A DNA stretch of 64,000 nt. Source: Pseudideonella sakaiensis. GTDB lineage: Bacteria > Pseudomonadota > Gammaproteobacteria > Burkholderiales > Burkholderiaceae_C. A program made the position numbers and the translations under genes. The notes below the pieces were generated by a model, which saw only the letters and a list, made by a program, of their open reading frames with translations, did not search any database and was not told the DNA's origin. This document shows positions 1 to 9,720 of the stretch, piece after piece. Within the stretch, counting starts at the first letter, position 1. The number at the start of each line of letters is the position of its first letter. The stretch is from positions 30,071 through 94,070 of the forward strand of contig NZ_BBYR01000026.1 in assembly GCF_001293525.1 (NCBI RefSeq), in the 5' to 3' direction.

Positions 1-1
1 G

Positions 2-2770
2 CTGATCATCATCAACTTCGTCTCGGCCGACGGCAGCATGTCGAACGTCGACATCGGCGACTACCTGACCAGCAACGTGCTGGACGTGGTCAGCCGGGTC
101 GACGGTGTCGGCGAGGCGCGGGTGCTCGGCACCGGCTATGCGATGCGGATCTGGATGGACCCGCAGAAGCTCGAGAAGTACGCGCTGATGCCGTCGGACG
201 TCGCCACCGCGGTGAATGCCCAGAACGCGCAGGTGTCGGCCGGGCAGCTCGGCGCGCTGCCGGCGGTCGAGAACCAGCAGCTCAACGCCACCATCACCGC
301 GCGCAGCAAGCTGCAGACGGTGGAGCAGTTCGAGAACGTGGTGCTGAAGTCCGCGGCCGACGGCGCGATCGTGCGCATCAGGGACGTCGCCCGCGTCGAG
401 ATGGCCGGCGAGAACCCCTCGCGCCGCTCCCGCATGAACGGCCAGCCGGCCGCCGGCCTCGGCATCCTGCTGGCGGCCGACGCGAACGCGCTGAAGGTGG
501 CCGAGGCCGTCAAGGCCAAGGTGGCCGAGATGCAGCCCTTCTTCCCGCCGGGGCTGACGCCGATCGTCAACTACGACACCACCCCGTTCGTGAAGGCCTC
601 GATCGAGGAGGTCGTGAAGGCGCTGTTCGAGGCGATGCTGCTGGTGGTGCTGGTCATCTACCTGTTCCTGCAGAACTTCCGCGCCACGCTGATCCCTGCG
701 ATCGCGGTGCCGGTGGTGCTGCTGGGCACCTTCGCGGTGCTGCAGGCCTTCGGCTACTCGATCAACACGCTGACGATGTTCGGCCTGGTGCTGGCGATCG
801 GCCTGCTGGTGGACGACGCGATCGTCGTGGTCGAGAACGTCGAGCGGGTGATGCGCGAGCAGCGGCTGTCCGCGGTCGACGCGACGCGCAAGTCGATGGC
901 CGAGATCACGCCGGCGCTGGTCGGCATCGCGCTGGTGCTGTCGGCCGTGTTCATCCCGATGGCCTTCTTCGGCGGCTCCACCGGCGTGATCTACCGCCAG
1001 TTCTCGATCACGGTGGTGTCCTCGATGGTGCTGTCGGTGCTGGTGGCGCTGATCCTGACGCCGGCACTGTGCGCCACGCTGCTGAAGCCCCACGACCATG
1101 CCGGCGACGCCGGTGCCGCGCCGCGGCGCGGCCCGCTGGGCTGGCTCGACCGCCTGTTCGGCCGCTTCAACCACGGCTTCGAGCGCAGCGCCGACGCCTA
1201 CCAGCGCGGCATCGCCGGCATCCTGAAGCGGCCGAAGCGCGTCTTCGTGCTCTACCTGGGCATCGCCGCGGCCATGGCGGTGATCTTCCTGCGCCTGCCC
1301 ACCTCCTTCCTGCCCGACGAGGACCAGGGCCTGCTGTTCGCGCAGATCAAGCTGCCGCCCGGCGCCACCGCCGGGCGCTCGCAGGAGGTGCTGCGCCAGG
1401 TCGAGGCCTATTTCGCGAAGCACCCGGACGTGCTGACGCTGGGCTCCGTCAGCGGCTTCGACGGTGACCAGGGGTCGGCCCGCGCCTTCCTGCGGCTGCG
1501 CGACTGGAGCGAGCGCACCCGGCCGGAGCAGCGCGCCGCAGCCATCGCGCGCCAGGCGACGCGCGACCTGGCGGCGATCCGCGACGCGCAGATCTTCGTC
1601 GTGATGCCGCCGGCGGTGCGCGGGCTGGGCTCGAACGCCGGCTTCAACTTCTTCCTGAAGGACATCGGCGGCGTCGGCCATGAGGCCCTGATGGAGGCGC
1701 GCCGGACTTTCATCGAGAAGGCGGCGGAGCGACCCGAGCTGTCGCGGGCGCGCTCCAACGGCCTGTCCGACACGCCGGAGTTCCAGGTCGACATCGACGA
1801 TCGCAAGGCCGGCGCCTATGGCCTGACGACGGCGAACATCAACGCGACGCTGTCCAGCGCGATGGGCGGCAGCTACATCAACGACTTCCTGCACAACGGC
1901 CGCGTCAAGCGCGTCTACATGCAGGGCGATGCGCCCTTCCGCATGCTGCCGGGCGACATCGAGCGCTGGAGCGTGCGCAACGCGGCCGGCGAGATGGTGC
2001 GCTTCGGCAACTTCTCGAGCAGCCGCTGGGGCTTCGGTTCGCCGCAGCTGTCGCGCTACAACGGCAGCCCGGCCGACGAGATGGTCGGCGATGCCGCGCC
2101 GGGCGTCAGCTCGGGCACCGCGATGGCCGTGGTCGACGAGATCATGAAGACCATGCCGCCGGGCATCTCGCACGAGTGGACCGGCGCCTCCTTCCAGGAG
2201 CGGCTGTCGGGCTCGCAGGCGCCGCTGCTGTACGCGGTCTCGATCCTGTTCGTCTTCCTCTGCCTGGCCGCGCTCTACGAGAGCTGGTCCGTGCCTTTCT
2301 CGGTCATCCTGGTGGTGCCGATGGGCATCCTGGGGGCGGTGCTCTTCACCTGGCTGCGCGGCATGAACAATGACGTCTACTTCCAGGTCGGCCTGCTGAC
2401 CACCGTCGGCCTGTCGTGCAAGAACGCGATCCTGATCGTCGAGTTCGCGAAGCAGCTGCAGGAGCAGGGCAAGGCCCTGGTCGAGGCGACGCTGATCGCG
2501 GTACGCCAGCGGCTGCGCCCGATCCTGATGACCTCGCTCGCCTTCGGTCTCGGCGTGCTGCCGCTGGTGCTCGGCAGCGGTGCCGGCGCCGGTGGCCGCC
2601 AGGCGATCGGCACCGCGGTGTTCGGCGGCATGCTGGCCGGCACCTTCCTCGGGCTGTTCTTCGTCCCGCTGTTCTTCGTGAGCATCCGCAGCCTGTTCGC
2701 GCGACGGCGCTCGTCCGGGCGCCCCGCGGCCGGGGAGCCGGCGACCGCGCTCGAAGGGGGGCAGGCATGA
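2..2770 (+). CDS. RND multidrug efflux pump, HAE1/AcrB-MexB family (5' end missing)
   Basis: Inner-membrane proton-driven pump of a tripartite efflux system. The frame is open from base 2, so the gene starts before the window; about 922 residues are visible, and roughly the first 130 of a ~1050-residue family member are missing. The visible part begins in the first periplasmic porter region. The proton-relay Asp pair is in LAIGLLVDDAIVVVENV (near visible residue 270) and the relay Lys in GLSCKNAILIVEF (near 806). Hydrophobic helices follow both large periplasmic loops. Its stop overlaps the next start as ATGA, so it is co-translated with the outer-membrane factor. A membrane-fusion protein gene is expected just upstream. 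Substrate cannot be read from sequence. Confidence 0.95.
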   Translation: MIIINFVSADGSMSNVDIGDYLTSNVLDVVSRVDGVGEARVLGTGYAMRIWMDPQKLEKYALMPSDVATAVNAQNAQVSAGQLGALPAVENQQLNATITARSKLQTVEQFENVVLKSAADGAIVRIRDVARVEMAGENPSRRSRMNGQPAAGLGILLAADANALKVAEAVKAKVAEMQPFFPPGLTPIVNYDTTPFVKASIEEVVKALFEAMLLVVLVIYLFLQNFRATLIPAIAVPVVLLGTFAVLQAFGYSINTLTMFGLVLAIGLLVDDAIVVVENVERVMREQRLSAVDATRKSMAEITPALVGIALVLSAVFIPMAFFGGSTGVIYRQFSITVVSSMVLSVLVALILTPALCATLLKPHDHAGDAGAAPRRGPLGWLDRLFGRFNHGFERSADAYQRGIAGILKRPKRVFVLYLGIAAAMAVIFLRLPTSFLPDEDQGLLFAQIKLPPGATAGRSQEVLRQVEAYFAKHPDVLTLGSVSGFDGDQGSARAFLRLRDWSERTRPEQRAAAIARQATRDLAAIRDAQIFVVMPPAVRGLGSNAGFNFFLKDIGGVGHEALMEARRTFIEKAAERPELSRARSNGLSDTPEFQVDIDDRKAGAYGLTTANINATLSSAMGGSYINDFLHNGRVKRVYMQGDAPFRMLPGDIERWSVRNAAGEMVRFGNFSSSRWGFGSPQLSRYNGSPADEMVGDAAPGVSSGTAMAVVDEIMKTMPPGISHEWTGASFQERLSGSQAPLLYAVSILFVFLCLAALYESWSVPFSVILVVPMGILGAVLFTWLRGMNNDVYFQVGLLTTVGLSCKNAILIVEFAKQLQEQGKALVEATLIAVRQRLRPILMTSLAFGLGVLPLVLGSGAGAGGRQAIGTAVFGGMLAGTFLGLFFVPLFFVSIRSLFARRRSSGRPAAGEPATALEGGQA

Positions 2771-4251
2771 GCCGGCGCACGGACGGATCGCCGCAGCGTG
2801 GCGCAGACCGCAGCCGCCGCAGCCGCGTCCTCCCGGGCGGACACCGCGCGGGGCTGGTGCTCGCGCTGCTGGTGCTGGCGGGTTGCACCAACCTGGCGCC
2901 GCGACACGAGCGACCGGCGTCGCCGTTGCCGGCAGGCTGGGGCGACGGCACGGCCGGCGAGCTCGCGGCCGCCGGCGTGCCGGCGCTGCACTGGCGCAAC
3001 TTCGTCGCCGACGCGCGGCTGCGCCGGGTGATCGAGCGCACGCTGCAGTCCAACCGCGACCTGCGCATCGCCGCGCTGAACATCGAGCGCGCCCGGGCGC
3101 TGTACGGTATCCAGCAGGCGGCCGAGCAGCCGGCGATCGGCGCTGCGGGCAGCGCGCTGCGCCAGCGCATCGGGGCCGACACCTCGAGCAGCGGGCAGGC
3201 GCGCAGCACGACCACGCTGAGCGCGCAGCTCGCGCTCGCCAGTTACGAGATCGACTTCTTCGGCCGCGTGCGCAACCTGAGCGAGGCGGCGCTGCAGAGC
3301 TTCCTGGCCACCGAATCGAGCCGCCGTGCGACCCAGATCGCGCTCGTGGCCGACACCGCGAACGCCTGGCTCGCGCTGGCCGCGGACACCCAGCGCCTGG
3401 AGCTCGCGCGCCAGACGCTGAAGGCGCGCGAGGACGCCTATGCGCTGACGCGCCGGGCCTACGAGCTGGGTGGCCAGTCGGGCCTCACGCTGCTGCAGTC
3501 GCAGACCGCGGTCGACACGGCCCGCGCCGATGTCGGTGCCTTCGAGGCCCAGCGGCGGCTCAGCCGCAACGCGCTGGAACTGCTGGCGGGCGGGCCGCTG
3601 CCGCCCGATGCGCTGCCCGATGGCGGGGAGACCGTCGCCACGGCGCTGATCGAGGTGCCGGCCGGCCTGCCGTCCGAGGTGCTGGCCCAGCGGCCGGACG
3701 TGATCGCCGCGGAGCACCAGCTGCGCGGCGCCCAGGCCAGCATCGGTGCGGCACGGGCGGCCTTCTTTCCGCGCATCAGCCTCACCGCGGCCGCCGGGCT
3801 GGCCAGCACCAGCCTCAGCGGGCTGTTCGACGGTGGCGCGGCGGGCTGGAGCTTCGCGCCGTCGATCTCGCTGCCGATCTTCGACGGCGGCAGTGCGCGC
3901 GCCAACCTGCGTGCCGCCGAGGTGCAGCGCGACATCCAGATCGCGGGCTACGAGAAGACGCTGCAGACGGCCTTCCGCGAGGTGGCCGATGCGCTGGCCC
4001 AGCGCAGCACGCTGGGCGAGCGGCTCGCGGCGCAGCAGTCGCTCGTCGAGGCCAGCCGGCGCAGCCTGGCGCTGTCGCAGGCACGCTTCCGCAGCGGCGC
4101 CGACAGCTACCTGGAGGTGCTGGACGCGCAGCGCTCGCTCTACGCGGCGCAGCAGGCGCTGATCTCGCTGCGCCAGCTCGAGCAGGTGAATCGCCTGGTG
4201 CTCTACAAGGCGCTCGGCGGTGGCTGGCAGCCCGCCGACCGCGAGGGCTGA
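2767..4251 (+). CDS. NodT-family outer-membrane efflux lipoprotein (TolC-like)
   Basis: Outer-membrane channel of the tripartite pump encoded just upstream. 494 residues. I chose the ATG at 2767 because it overlaps the pump stop (ATGA) and places a lipoprotein signal peptide directly behind: a basic stretch, then LVLALLVLAGC with the lipobox Cys at residue 40. Two OEP repeats follow, with typical phrases such as LASYEIDFFGRVRNLSEAAL in the first half and LAQRPDVIAAEHQLRGAQ in the second. Long alpha-helical, Ala/Gln-rich segments fit the periplasmic tunnel. The open frame extends further upstream inside the pump gene, but that part is out-of-frame shadow. Confidence 0.93.
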   Translation: MSRRTDGSPQRGADRSRRSRVLPGGHRAGLVLALLVLAGCTNLAPRHERPASPLPAGWGDGTAGELAAAGVPALHWRNFVADARLRRVIERTLQSNRDLRIAALNIERARALYGIQQAAEQPAIGAAGSALRQRIGADTSSSGQARSTTTLSAQLALASYEIDFFGRVRNLSEAALQSFLATESSRRATQIALVADTANAWLALAADTQRLELARQTLKAREDAYALTRRAYELGGQSGLTLLQSQTAVDTARADVGAFEAQRRLSRNALELLAGGPLPPDALPDGGETVATALIEVPAGLPSEVLAQRPDVIAAEHQLRGAQASIGAARAAFFPRISLTAAAGLASTSLSGLFDGGAAGWSFAPSISLPIFDGGSARANLRAAEVQRDIQIAGYEKTLQTAFREVADALAQRSTLGERLAAQQSLVEASRRSLALSQARFRSGADSYLEVLDAQRSLYAAQQALISLRQLEQVNRLVLYKALGGGWQPADREG

Positions 4252-4340
4252 GGCGGGCCCCGGCGGGGCGCCGCGGGCATGACCGACAATCCCGGTCCCG
4301 CCGCCGTGCGGGATCCGTGTACGACTCAACGAAGCATCGA

Positions 4341-4706
4341 ATGAACAAAGCAGAACTGGTCGAGGCCCTGGCCGCGCAACACGCCCTGTCGAAGGCCGAA
4401 TCGGGCCGCATCGTGCAGACCCTCCTCGACACCATCGTGACCACCGTGCGCAAGGGCGGCTCGGTCGTGCTGCCGGGTTTCGGCTCGTTCAAGCTGCACG
4501 CGCGCGCCGCGCGCAACGGCGTGAACCCCGCCACCGGCGCGAAGATCAAGATCGCCGCGGCCAAGCTGCCGAAGTTCACGCCGGGCACCGCGTTCAAGGC
4601 CGCGGTGGATCCGAAGGCCGCTGCCCGCAAGGCGGCCGCGCGCGGCGCCGCGCCCGCCAAGAAGGCCGGCAAGCCGGCCGCGAAGGCCGCCCGCAAGAAG
4701 GCCTGA
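4341..4706 (+). CDS. HU-family DNA-binding protein with lysine/alanine-rich tail
   Basis: Nucleoid-associated protein that bends DNA as a dimer. 121 residues. The first ~90 form an HU/IHF fold: an N-terminal MNKAELVEALA helix, the VVLPGFGSFKLHARAARNG core, then the DNA-arm signature NPATGAKIKIAAAKLPKF. The final ~30 residues are an Ala/Lys tail (AAPAKKAGKPAAKAARKKA) absent from the ~90-residue classical HU and resembling histone H1-like tails. It is a single gene, between the efflux operon and a convergent permease. The Shine-Dalgarno is weak. The tail probably adds non-specific DNA compaction; that is inference. Confidence 0.93.
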   Translation: MNKAELVEALAAQHALSKAESGRIVQTLLDTIVTTVRKGGSVVLPGFGSFKLHARAARNGVNPATGAKIKIAAAKLPKFTPGTAFKAAVDPKAAARKAAARGAAPAKKAGKPAAKAARKKA

Positions 4707-4745
4707 GATCGCGACAGGGGGCCCGGCGCTCGGCGCCAGGGCGCC

Positions 4746-5627
4746 TCAGGCCGGTGCCACCGGGCGCCGCGCCTGGCGCAGGCCGTCGACGCTGTAGGTC
4801 GCCAGGGCCAGCCAGATCAGCACGAAGCCGGGCAGGCGTTCCGCGCCGAAGCGCTCGCCCAGCAGCCCGACGCCGACCAGCAGCTGCAGGCTCGGGCCGA
4901 TGTACTGCAGCAGGCCGAGCGTGGTCATCGTCACCCGACGGGCTCCGGCAGCGAACAGCAGCAGCGGAACCGCGGTGACCGGGCCCACGCCGATCAGCCA
5001 CAGGTTGGTCGCCAGCGTCGGCGCCGGGAAGTGCGAGGTCCCCTGCAGCATCCACAGCGCTGCCGTGCCGAGCGCGAAGGGCGCCAGCAGCAAGGTCTCC
5101 AGCGCCAGGCCCTCGAGGGCACCGAGCGGTGCCGTCTTGCGCATCAGCCCGTAGAGCCCGAAGCTCGCCGCCAGCACCAGCGCGATCCAGGGCAGGCGGC
5201 CGGTGGCGAGCGTCAGGCCGGCGACACCGGCCGACGCCAGCGCGAGTGCGGCCCACTGCATCGCCCGCGGCCGCTCGCGCAGGACCGCGACCCCCAGGCC
5301 GACGTTGACCAGCGGCGTGATGAAGTAGCCGAGGCTGGCCTCGACGATCTGCCCGTGGGTGATGGCCCAGATGTAGGTGAGCCAGTTGGTCGACAGCAGC
5401 AGCGCGCTGACCGCCACGCTGCCGACCAGGCGCGGCTGGCGCAGTGCCTCGCCCAGCCAGCGCCACTGCCGCCGCAGGCCCAGCAGCAACGCGACGAACA
5501 CCAGCGACCAGACGATGCGGTGCACCAGCACCTCGCTCGCCGGCACGTCCGCCAGCGCGCGGAAGTACAGCGGGAACAGGCCCCAGCAGACATAGGCTGC
5601 CGAGGCGTACCACACGCCAGCGTGCAT
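4746..5627 (-). CDS. rarD: RarD-like EamA/DMT-family permease
   Basis: Inner-membrane carrier of the drug/metabolite transporter superfamily. 293 residues with about ten hydrophobic helices and two EamA repeats. The N-terminus (MHAGVWYASAAYVCWGLFPL) and the signature SALLLSTNWLTYIWAITHG are characteristic of the RarD subfamily, as is the end of repeat 2 (LGLLQYIGPSLQLLVGV). RarD was named as a putative chloramphenicol-resistance permease, but its substrate is not established. It lies downstream of the cold-shock gene on the same strand, behind a probable terminator, and converges with the HU-like gene. Confidence 0.9.
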   Translation of the reverse strand: MHAGVWYASAAYVCWGLFPLYFRALADVPASEVLVHRIVWSLVFVALLLGLRRQWRWLGEALRQPRLVGSVAVSALLLSTNWLTYIWAITHGQIVEASLGYFITPLVNVGLGVAVLRERPRAMQWAALALASAGVAGLTLATGRLPWIALVLAASFGLYGLMRKTAPLGALEGLALETLLLAPFALGTAALWMLQGTSHFPAPTLATNLWLIGVGPVTAVPLLLFAAGARRVTMTTLGLLQYIGPSLQLLVGVGLLGERFGAERLPGFVLIWLALATYSVDGLRQARRPVAPA

Positions 5628-5681
5628 CAGGGGGGAGGGTGGCCGGGTCGTCGGCCGCCCGGGCGCGGAAGAAAGGCTGCT

Positions 5682-5700
5682 GCGGCCCGGCTCGGGCCGC
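5682..5700 (-). terminator. Probable terminator of the cold-shock gene
   Basis: On the minus strand, a perfect 8-bp stem (GCGGCCCG / CGGGCCGC, loop AGC) starts a few bases after the cold-shock stop and is followed by a moderately T-rich stretch (CCTTTCTTCC). It would separate the cold-shock gene from the RarD-like gene. The T tract is imperfect, so confidence is moderate. Confidence 0.5.
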
Positions 5701-5706
5701 GCGGAA

Positions 5707-5982
5707 TCAGGCGGATTCGGGGGTGGAATCCGCAGCGGCGGCGCTGCCGGCGCTGCGGCTGCGCTCGGCGCGCGGCGCGTCCATCGGGGTGATGTTCTGC
5801 GCGAGTTGGCCCTTGGGCCCCTGCACCAGGTCGAAACGGACCTTGCTGCCTTGCTTCAGGGTCCGGAAGCCTTCCATCTGCACCGCCGAGAAGTGCGCAA
5901 ACACGTCCTCGCCACCGCCCTCGGGCTCGATGAAGCCGAATCCCTTGGCGTCGTTGAACCACTTGACCGTTCCGACCGCCAT
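5707..5982 (-). CDS. Cold-shock domain protein with short C-terminal extension
   Basis: Single-stranded nucleic-acid binding protein of the CspA family. 91 residues against the usual ~67. The OB-fold carries both RNP motifs: KGFGFI (RNP1) and VFAHFSAV (RNP2). After residue ~68 there is a Ser/Ala-rich extension ([18 protein letters not shown]) of the kind seen in many betaproteobacterial Csp proteins. The start was set by [10 protein letters not shown], preceded by a strong GGGAGGA ribosome site. A promoter with consensus TTGACA lies ~30-60 bases upstream (6010-6039). Confidence 0.93.
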   Translation of the reverse strand: MAVGTVKWFNDAKGFGFIEPEGGGEDVFAHFSAVQMEGFRTLKQGSKVRFDLVQGPKGQLAQNITPMDAPRAERSRSAGSAAAADSTPESA

Positions 5983-6009
5983 GCCATCCTCCCACTTAAG
6001 GAAAAGAAC

Positions 6010-6039
6010 ATTCTGGGGGGGTGCCGCCGACCCTGTCAA
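6010..6039 (-). promoter_or_regulatory. Sigma-70-type promoter of the cold-shock gene
   Basis: Minus strand: -35 TTGACA (plus-strand 6034-6039), 18-bp spacer, -10 CAGAAT (6010-6015). Transcription would start near 6003, giving a leader of about 20 nt. This is unlike the long leader of E. coli cspA, which argues against the same RNA-thermometer control. Confidence 0.6.
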
Positions 6040-6192
6040 GGCGCGGGGCGCGGCGAGGGCGGCTGGCGGACCGGCCGTGCGCGCCGGCGCCGTCGATGCC
6101 GCCGATCCCGCGGCACCGGGCTTGCTTTCCGCCGCGCCGTCGCCAATTGCCCCTGGTATTTCTGCAGCCCTCCAACTCGATAGAATGAATTC

Positions 6193-6549
6193 ATGCCTGA
6201 GGAGCCCACCCGTCCCCCCGAACCCCCGGTCGGCGTGCCGCCGCCCGGCGACGCGGGCGGGGCGGTGGTCGCGGAGCGCAAGACCCTGCGCACCGAACCG
6301 CCGCGGATGTACCAGGTGCTGATGCTGAACGACGACTACACCCCGATGGAGTTCGTCGTCATGGTGCTGCAGGAATACTTCCATCGCGACCTCGAGACCG
6401 CGACCCAGATCATGTTGAAGATCCACCATGAGGGTCGGGGCGTGTGCGGCGTCTACACGAAGGACGTGGCCGCCACCAAGGTTGAACTCGTGCTGGCTGC
6501 CGCGCGCCGCGGCGGCCACCCGCTGCAATGCATTTTGGAGGCCGCATGA
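6193..6549 (+). CDS. clpS: ATP-dependent Clp protease adaptor ClpS
   Basis: Delivers N-degron substrates to ClpA. 118 residues: a proline-rich unstructured N-terminus (~35 residues) that enters ClpA, then the ClpS core. The N-degron pocket is visible in [18 protein letters not shown], with the conserved Asn-Asp-Asp, and [17 protein letters not shown] follows. The stop overlaps the clpA ATG as ATGA, the normal clpS-clpA arrangement. A TAGAAT hexamer sits only a few bases before the ATG; I could not pair it with a -35. Confidence 0.97.
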   Translation: MPEEPTRPPEPPVGVPPPGDAGGAVVAERKTLRTEPPRMYQVLMLNDDYTPMEFVVMVLQEYFHRDLETATQIMLKIHHEGRGVCGVYTKDVAATKVELVLAAARRGGHPLQCILEAA

Positions 6550-8846
6550 TCGCCCAGGAGCTCGAAGTCAGTCTGCACATGGCCTTCGTCGAGGCGCGCC
6601 AGCAGCGACATGAATTCATCACCGTCGAGCACCTGCTGATGGCGCTGCTCGACAACCCGTCGGCGGCCGAGGTGCTGCGCGCGTGCACGGCCAACATCGA
6701 GGATCTCCGCAAGAGCCTGACCGGCTTCATCAAGGAGAACACCCCGACCGTCGGCGGCAGCGACGAGGTGGACACCCAGCCCACGCTCGGCTTCCAGCGC
6801 GTGATCCAGCGCGCGATCATGCACGTCCAGTCCACCGGTTCGGGCAAGAAGGAAGTCACCGGCGCGAACGTGCTGGTCGCGATCTTCGGCGAGAAGGACT
6901 CGCACGCCGTCTACTACCTGCACCAGCAGGGCGTGACCCGGCTGGACGTGGTCAATTTCATCGCCCACGGCATCAAGAAGACCGACCCGCCCGAGCCGGC
7001 CAAGCCGAGCGAGGGCGGCGGCAACGAGTCCGAGAAGGAAGAGGGCGACGGCAAGGGCTCGCCGCTGGACCAGTACACGCAGAACCTCAACAACCTCGCC
7101 CGCGACGGCAAGATCGATCCGCTGATCGGCCGCGAGCACGAGGTCGAGCGCGTGGTGCAGATCCTGTGCCGGCGGCGCAAGAACAACCCGCTGCTGGTCG
7201 GTGAGGCCGGCGTGGGCAAGACCGCGATCGCCGAGGGCCTGGCCTGGCGCATCACCCAGGGCGAGGTGCCGGAGGTGCTGGCGCAGTCGACGGTGTACGC
7301 GCTCGACATGGGCGCCTTGCTGGCCGGGACCAAGTACCGCGGCGACTTCGAACAGCGCCTGAAGGGCGTGTTGAAGCAGCTGAAGGAGCAGCCGCACGCG
7401 GTGCTCTTCATCGACGAGATCCACACGCTGATCGGCGCCGGCGCCGCGTCGGGCGGCACGCTGGACGCCAGCAACCTGCTCAAGCCCGCGCTCAGCTCGG
7501 GGGCGATGAAGTGCATCGGCGCCACCACCTTCACCGAGTACCGCGGCATCTTCGAGAAGGACGCGGCGCTGTCGCGGCGCTTCCAGAAGGTCGACGTGGT
7601 CGAGCCCTCGGTCGAGCAGACGGTGGAGATCCTGAAGGGCCTGAAGTCGCGCTTCGAGGAGCACCACAGCGTCAAGTACGCGCTGACGGCGCTGCAGGCG
7701 GCGGCCGAGCTGTCGGCCAAGTACATCAACGACCGCCACCTGCCCGACAAGGCGATCGACGTGATCGACGAGGCCGGCGCGGCCCAGCGCGTGCTGCCGA
7801 AGAGCCGGCAGAAGAAGACGATCACGCGGGCCGAGGTCGAGGACATCGTCGCGAAGATCGCGCGCATCCCGCCCGCCAGCGTCTCCAGCGACGACCGCTC
7901 GAAGCTGAAGACGCTCGACCGCGACCTGAACAGCGTGGTCTTCGGCCAGGAGCCGGCGATCGAAGCGCTGGCGGCCGCGATCAAGATGGCGCGCTCGGGC
8001 CTGGGCAAGCCGGACAAGCCGATCGGCTCCTTCCTGTTCTCCGGCCCGACCGGGGTCGGCAAGACGGAGGTGGCCAAGCAGCTGGCCTTCATCCTCGGCA
8101 TCGAGCTGATCCGCTTCGACATGTCCGAGTACATGGAGCGCCACGCGGTCAGCCGTCTGATCGGCGCGCCCCCGGGCTATGTCGGCTTCGACCAGGGCGG
8201 CCTGCTGACGGAGGCGGTCACGAAGAAGCCGCATGCGGTGCTGCTGCTCGACGAGATCGAGAAGGCGCACCCCGACGTCTTCAACGTGCTGCTGCAGGTG
8301 ATGGACCACGGCACGCTGACCGACAACAACGGGCGCAAGGCCGACTTCCGCAACGTGATCATCGTGATGACCACGAACGCGGGCGCCGAGACCATGAACA
8401 AGGCCACCATCGGCTTCACCTCGGCCCGCGAGGCGGGCGACGAGATGGCCGACATCAAGCGCCTGTTCACGCCGGAGTTCCGCAACCGCCTCGATGCGGT
8501 GGTCAGCTTCCGCCCGCTGAACGAGGAGATCATCCTGCGGGTGGTCGACAAGTTCCTGCTGCAGCTGGAAAGCCAGCTGGCGGAGAAGAAGGTCGAGGTC
8601 ACCTTCAGCGACGGGCTGCGCAGGCACCTGGCGAAGAAGGGCTTCGATCCGCTGATGGGCGCGCGGCCGATGCAGCGCCTGATCCAGGACACGATCCGCC
8701 GCGCGCTGGCCGACGAACTGCTGTTCGGTCGCCTGGTCGACGGTGGCCGCCTGAACGTGGACCTGGACGGCGACGACAAGGTGCAGCTGGACATCACGCC
8801 GGCCAAGAAGATCGACAAGCCGAAGGCCGAGCCGGCGACGGCCTGA
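6546..8846 (+). CDS. clpA: ClpA, AAA+ unfoldase of the ClpAP protease
   Basis: Hexameric unfoldase that feeds substrates into ClpP. 766 residues, against 758 in E. coli. Order: two N-terminal Clp repeats that bind ClpS (from [20 protein letters not shown]), a first AAA+ module with Walker A GEAGVGKT (near residue 219) and Walker [11 protein letters not shown], then a second with [14 protein letters not shown] (near 500) and [20 protein letters not shown]. The ClpP-docking IGF loop is present in [10 protein letters not shown]. The ATG at 6546 overlaps the clpS stop. No clpP lies in this window. Confidence 0.98.
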   Translation: MIAQELEVSLHMAFVEARQQRHEFITVEHLLMALLDNPSAAEVLRACTANIEDLRKSLTGFIKENTPTVGGSDEVDTQPTLGFQRVIQRAIMHVQSTGSGKKEVTGANVLVAIFGEKDSHAVYYLHQQGVTRLDVVNFIAHGIKKTDPPEPAKPSEGGGNESEKEEGDGKGSPLDQYTQNLNNLARDGKIDPLIGREHEVERVVQILCRRRKNNPLLVGEAGVGKTAIAEGLAWRITQGEVPEVLAQSTVYALDMGALLAGTKYRGDFEQRLKGVLKQLKEQPHAVLFIDEIHTLIGAGAASGGTLDASNLLKPALSSGAMKCIGATTFTEYRGIFEKDAALSRRFQKVDVVEPSVEQTVEILKGLKSRFEEHHSVKYALTALQAAAELSAKYINDRHLPDKAIDVIDEAGAAQRVLPKSRQKKTITRAEVEDIVAKIARIPPASVSSDDRSKLKTLDRDLNSVVFGQEPAIEALAAAIKMARSGLGKPDKPIGSFLFSGPTGVGKTEVAKQLAFILGIELIRFDMSEYMERHAVSRLIGAPPGYVGFDQGGLLTEAVTKKPHAVLLLDEIEKAHPDVFNVLLQVMDHGTLTDNNGRKADFRNVIIVMTTNAGAETMNKATIGFTSAREAGDEMADIKRLFTPEFRNRLDAVVSFRPLNEEIILRVVDKFLLQLESQLAEKKVEVTFSDGLRRHLAKKGFDPLMGARPMQRLIQDTIRRALADELLFGRLVDGGRLNVDLDGDDKVQLDITPAKKIDKPKAEPATA

Positions 8847-8919
8847 GGCCCGGTGGGGGCGGCCGCGCCGATCGTGGCGGCGGTCGCCCGTCGACCGAGG
8901 GCCTCGCCCCGGCTGATCC

Positions 8920-9720
8920 TCAGCCGTCCGTGCCCGCGGCCGGATCCTGCCGGTAGTAGCCCTGCAGCAAGGCGTAGAGCCGCGGGTGCGCGTCGCGCAG
9001 CGCGAGCGGATTGACGAAGAAGGCCTCGGAGGCGACGGCGAAGAACTCCTCCGGTGCCTCGGCGCCGTAGGGGTCGATCACGGTCTCGAGGTCGGGGTCG
9101 GCATCGAGTGCGGCGCAGAAGGCCTCGTATGCCGGGCCCAGCACGGCCAGCCACTGGCGCACGGCCGCCGCATCCGGCAGCAACGGCACGCCGTCGGCCT
9201 CGCCGTTGCGCATGTCGAGCACGTGGGCGAACTCGTGGATCACCACGTTGTAGCCGATCTCCGCGGTGTCGCCGGCCTCGTCGACGTCGCGCCAGGACAG
9301 CATCACCGGGCCGCCGTCGACGGCCTCGCCGGTCAGCGTCTCCTCGTAGGCGTGCACGATGCCGTCCTCGTCCATCACCTCGCGCGGGGCCACCACCTCG
9401 TCCGGGTGGACCACGATGCCGACGAAGCCGTCGTAGGCCTCGAGGCCCAGGCGCAGCACCGGCACGCAGGCCTGCATCGCGATCGCCACGGCGATGCCGT
9501 CGTCGACGGCCAGGCCGCCGGCGCCGGTGAACTCCTTGCGCGCGAGGAAAAGGGTCGCGAGGCGGCGCAGCTCGGCCAGGTCGCCGGCGCTGCGCCGCTG
9601 CAGGAACGGGTAGCGCGACAGCACCGCGGCCCACAGCGGCTCGGGGATCGCACGCTCGCGCAGGATGCGCTCGTCGCGGCCCTCGCGCCAGGCCTGCGAC
9701 CAGCGGCGCAGCAGCTTCAC
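8920..9720 (-). CDS. mtfA: MtfA family zinc metallopeptidase
   Basis: Cytosolic peptidase related to E. coli MtfA, which binds the Mlc repressor and so affects glucose-PTS expression. 266 residues, against 265 for E. coli. The zinc motif HEFAHVLD is near residue 162, and a downstream Glu in APEEFFAVASEAFF fits the family's third ligand. I chose the GTG at 9720 because it overlaps the lpxH stop (GTGA) and gives the expected length; a longer open frame upstream lies within lpxH. Its target in this organism is unknown. Confidence 0.9.
   Translation of the reverse strand: MKLLRRWSQAWREGRDERILRERAIPEPLWAAVLSRYPFLQRRSAGDLAELRRLATLFLARKEFTGAGGLAVDDGIAVAIAMQACVPVLRLGLEAYDGFVGIVVHPDEVVAPREVMDEDGIVHAYEETLTGEAVDGGPVMLSWRDVDEAGDTAEIGYNVVIHEFAHVLDMRNGEADGVPLLPDAAAVRQWLAVLGPAYEAFCAALDADPDLETVIDPYGAEAPEEFFAVASEAFFVNPLALRDAHPRLYALLQGYYRQDPAAGTDG

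Noticed and set aside
2377..4329. Long minus-strand open frame opposite the outer-membrane efflux gene
   Set aside because: Stop-poor shadow of a GC-rich gene; Arg/Ala/Gln-rich, no recognisable domain, no ribosome site. The plus-strand gene is clear.
6147..6186. Promoter for clpS using TTGCCC and TAGAAT
   Set aside because: The spacing is about 28 bases, and the -10 would put the start on or after the ATG.
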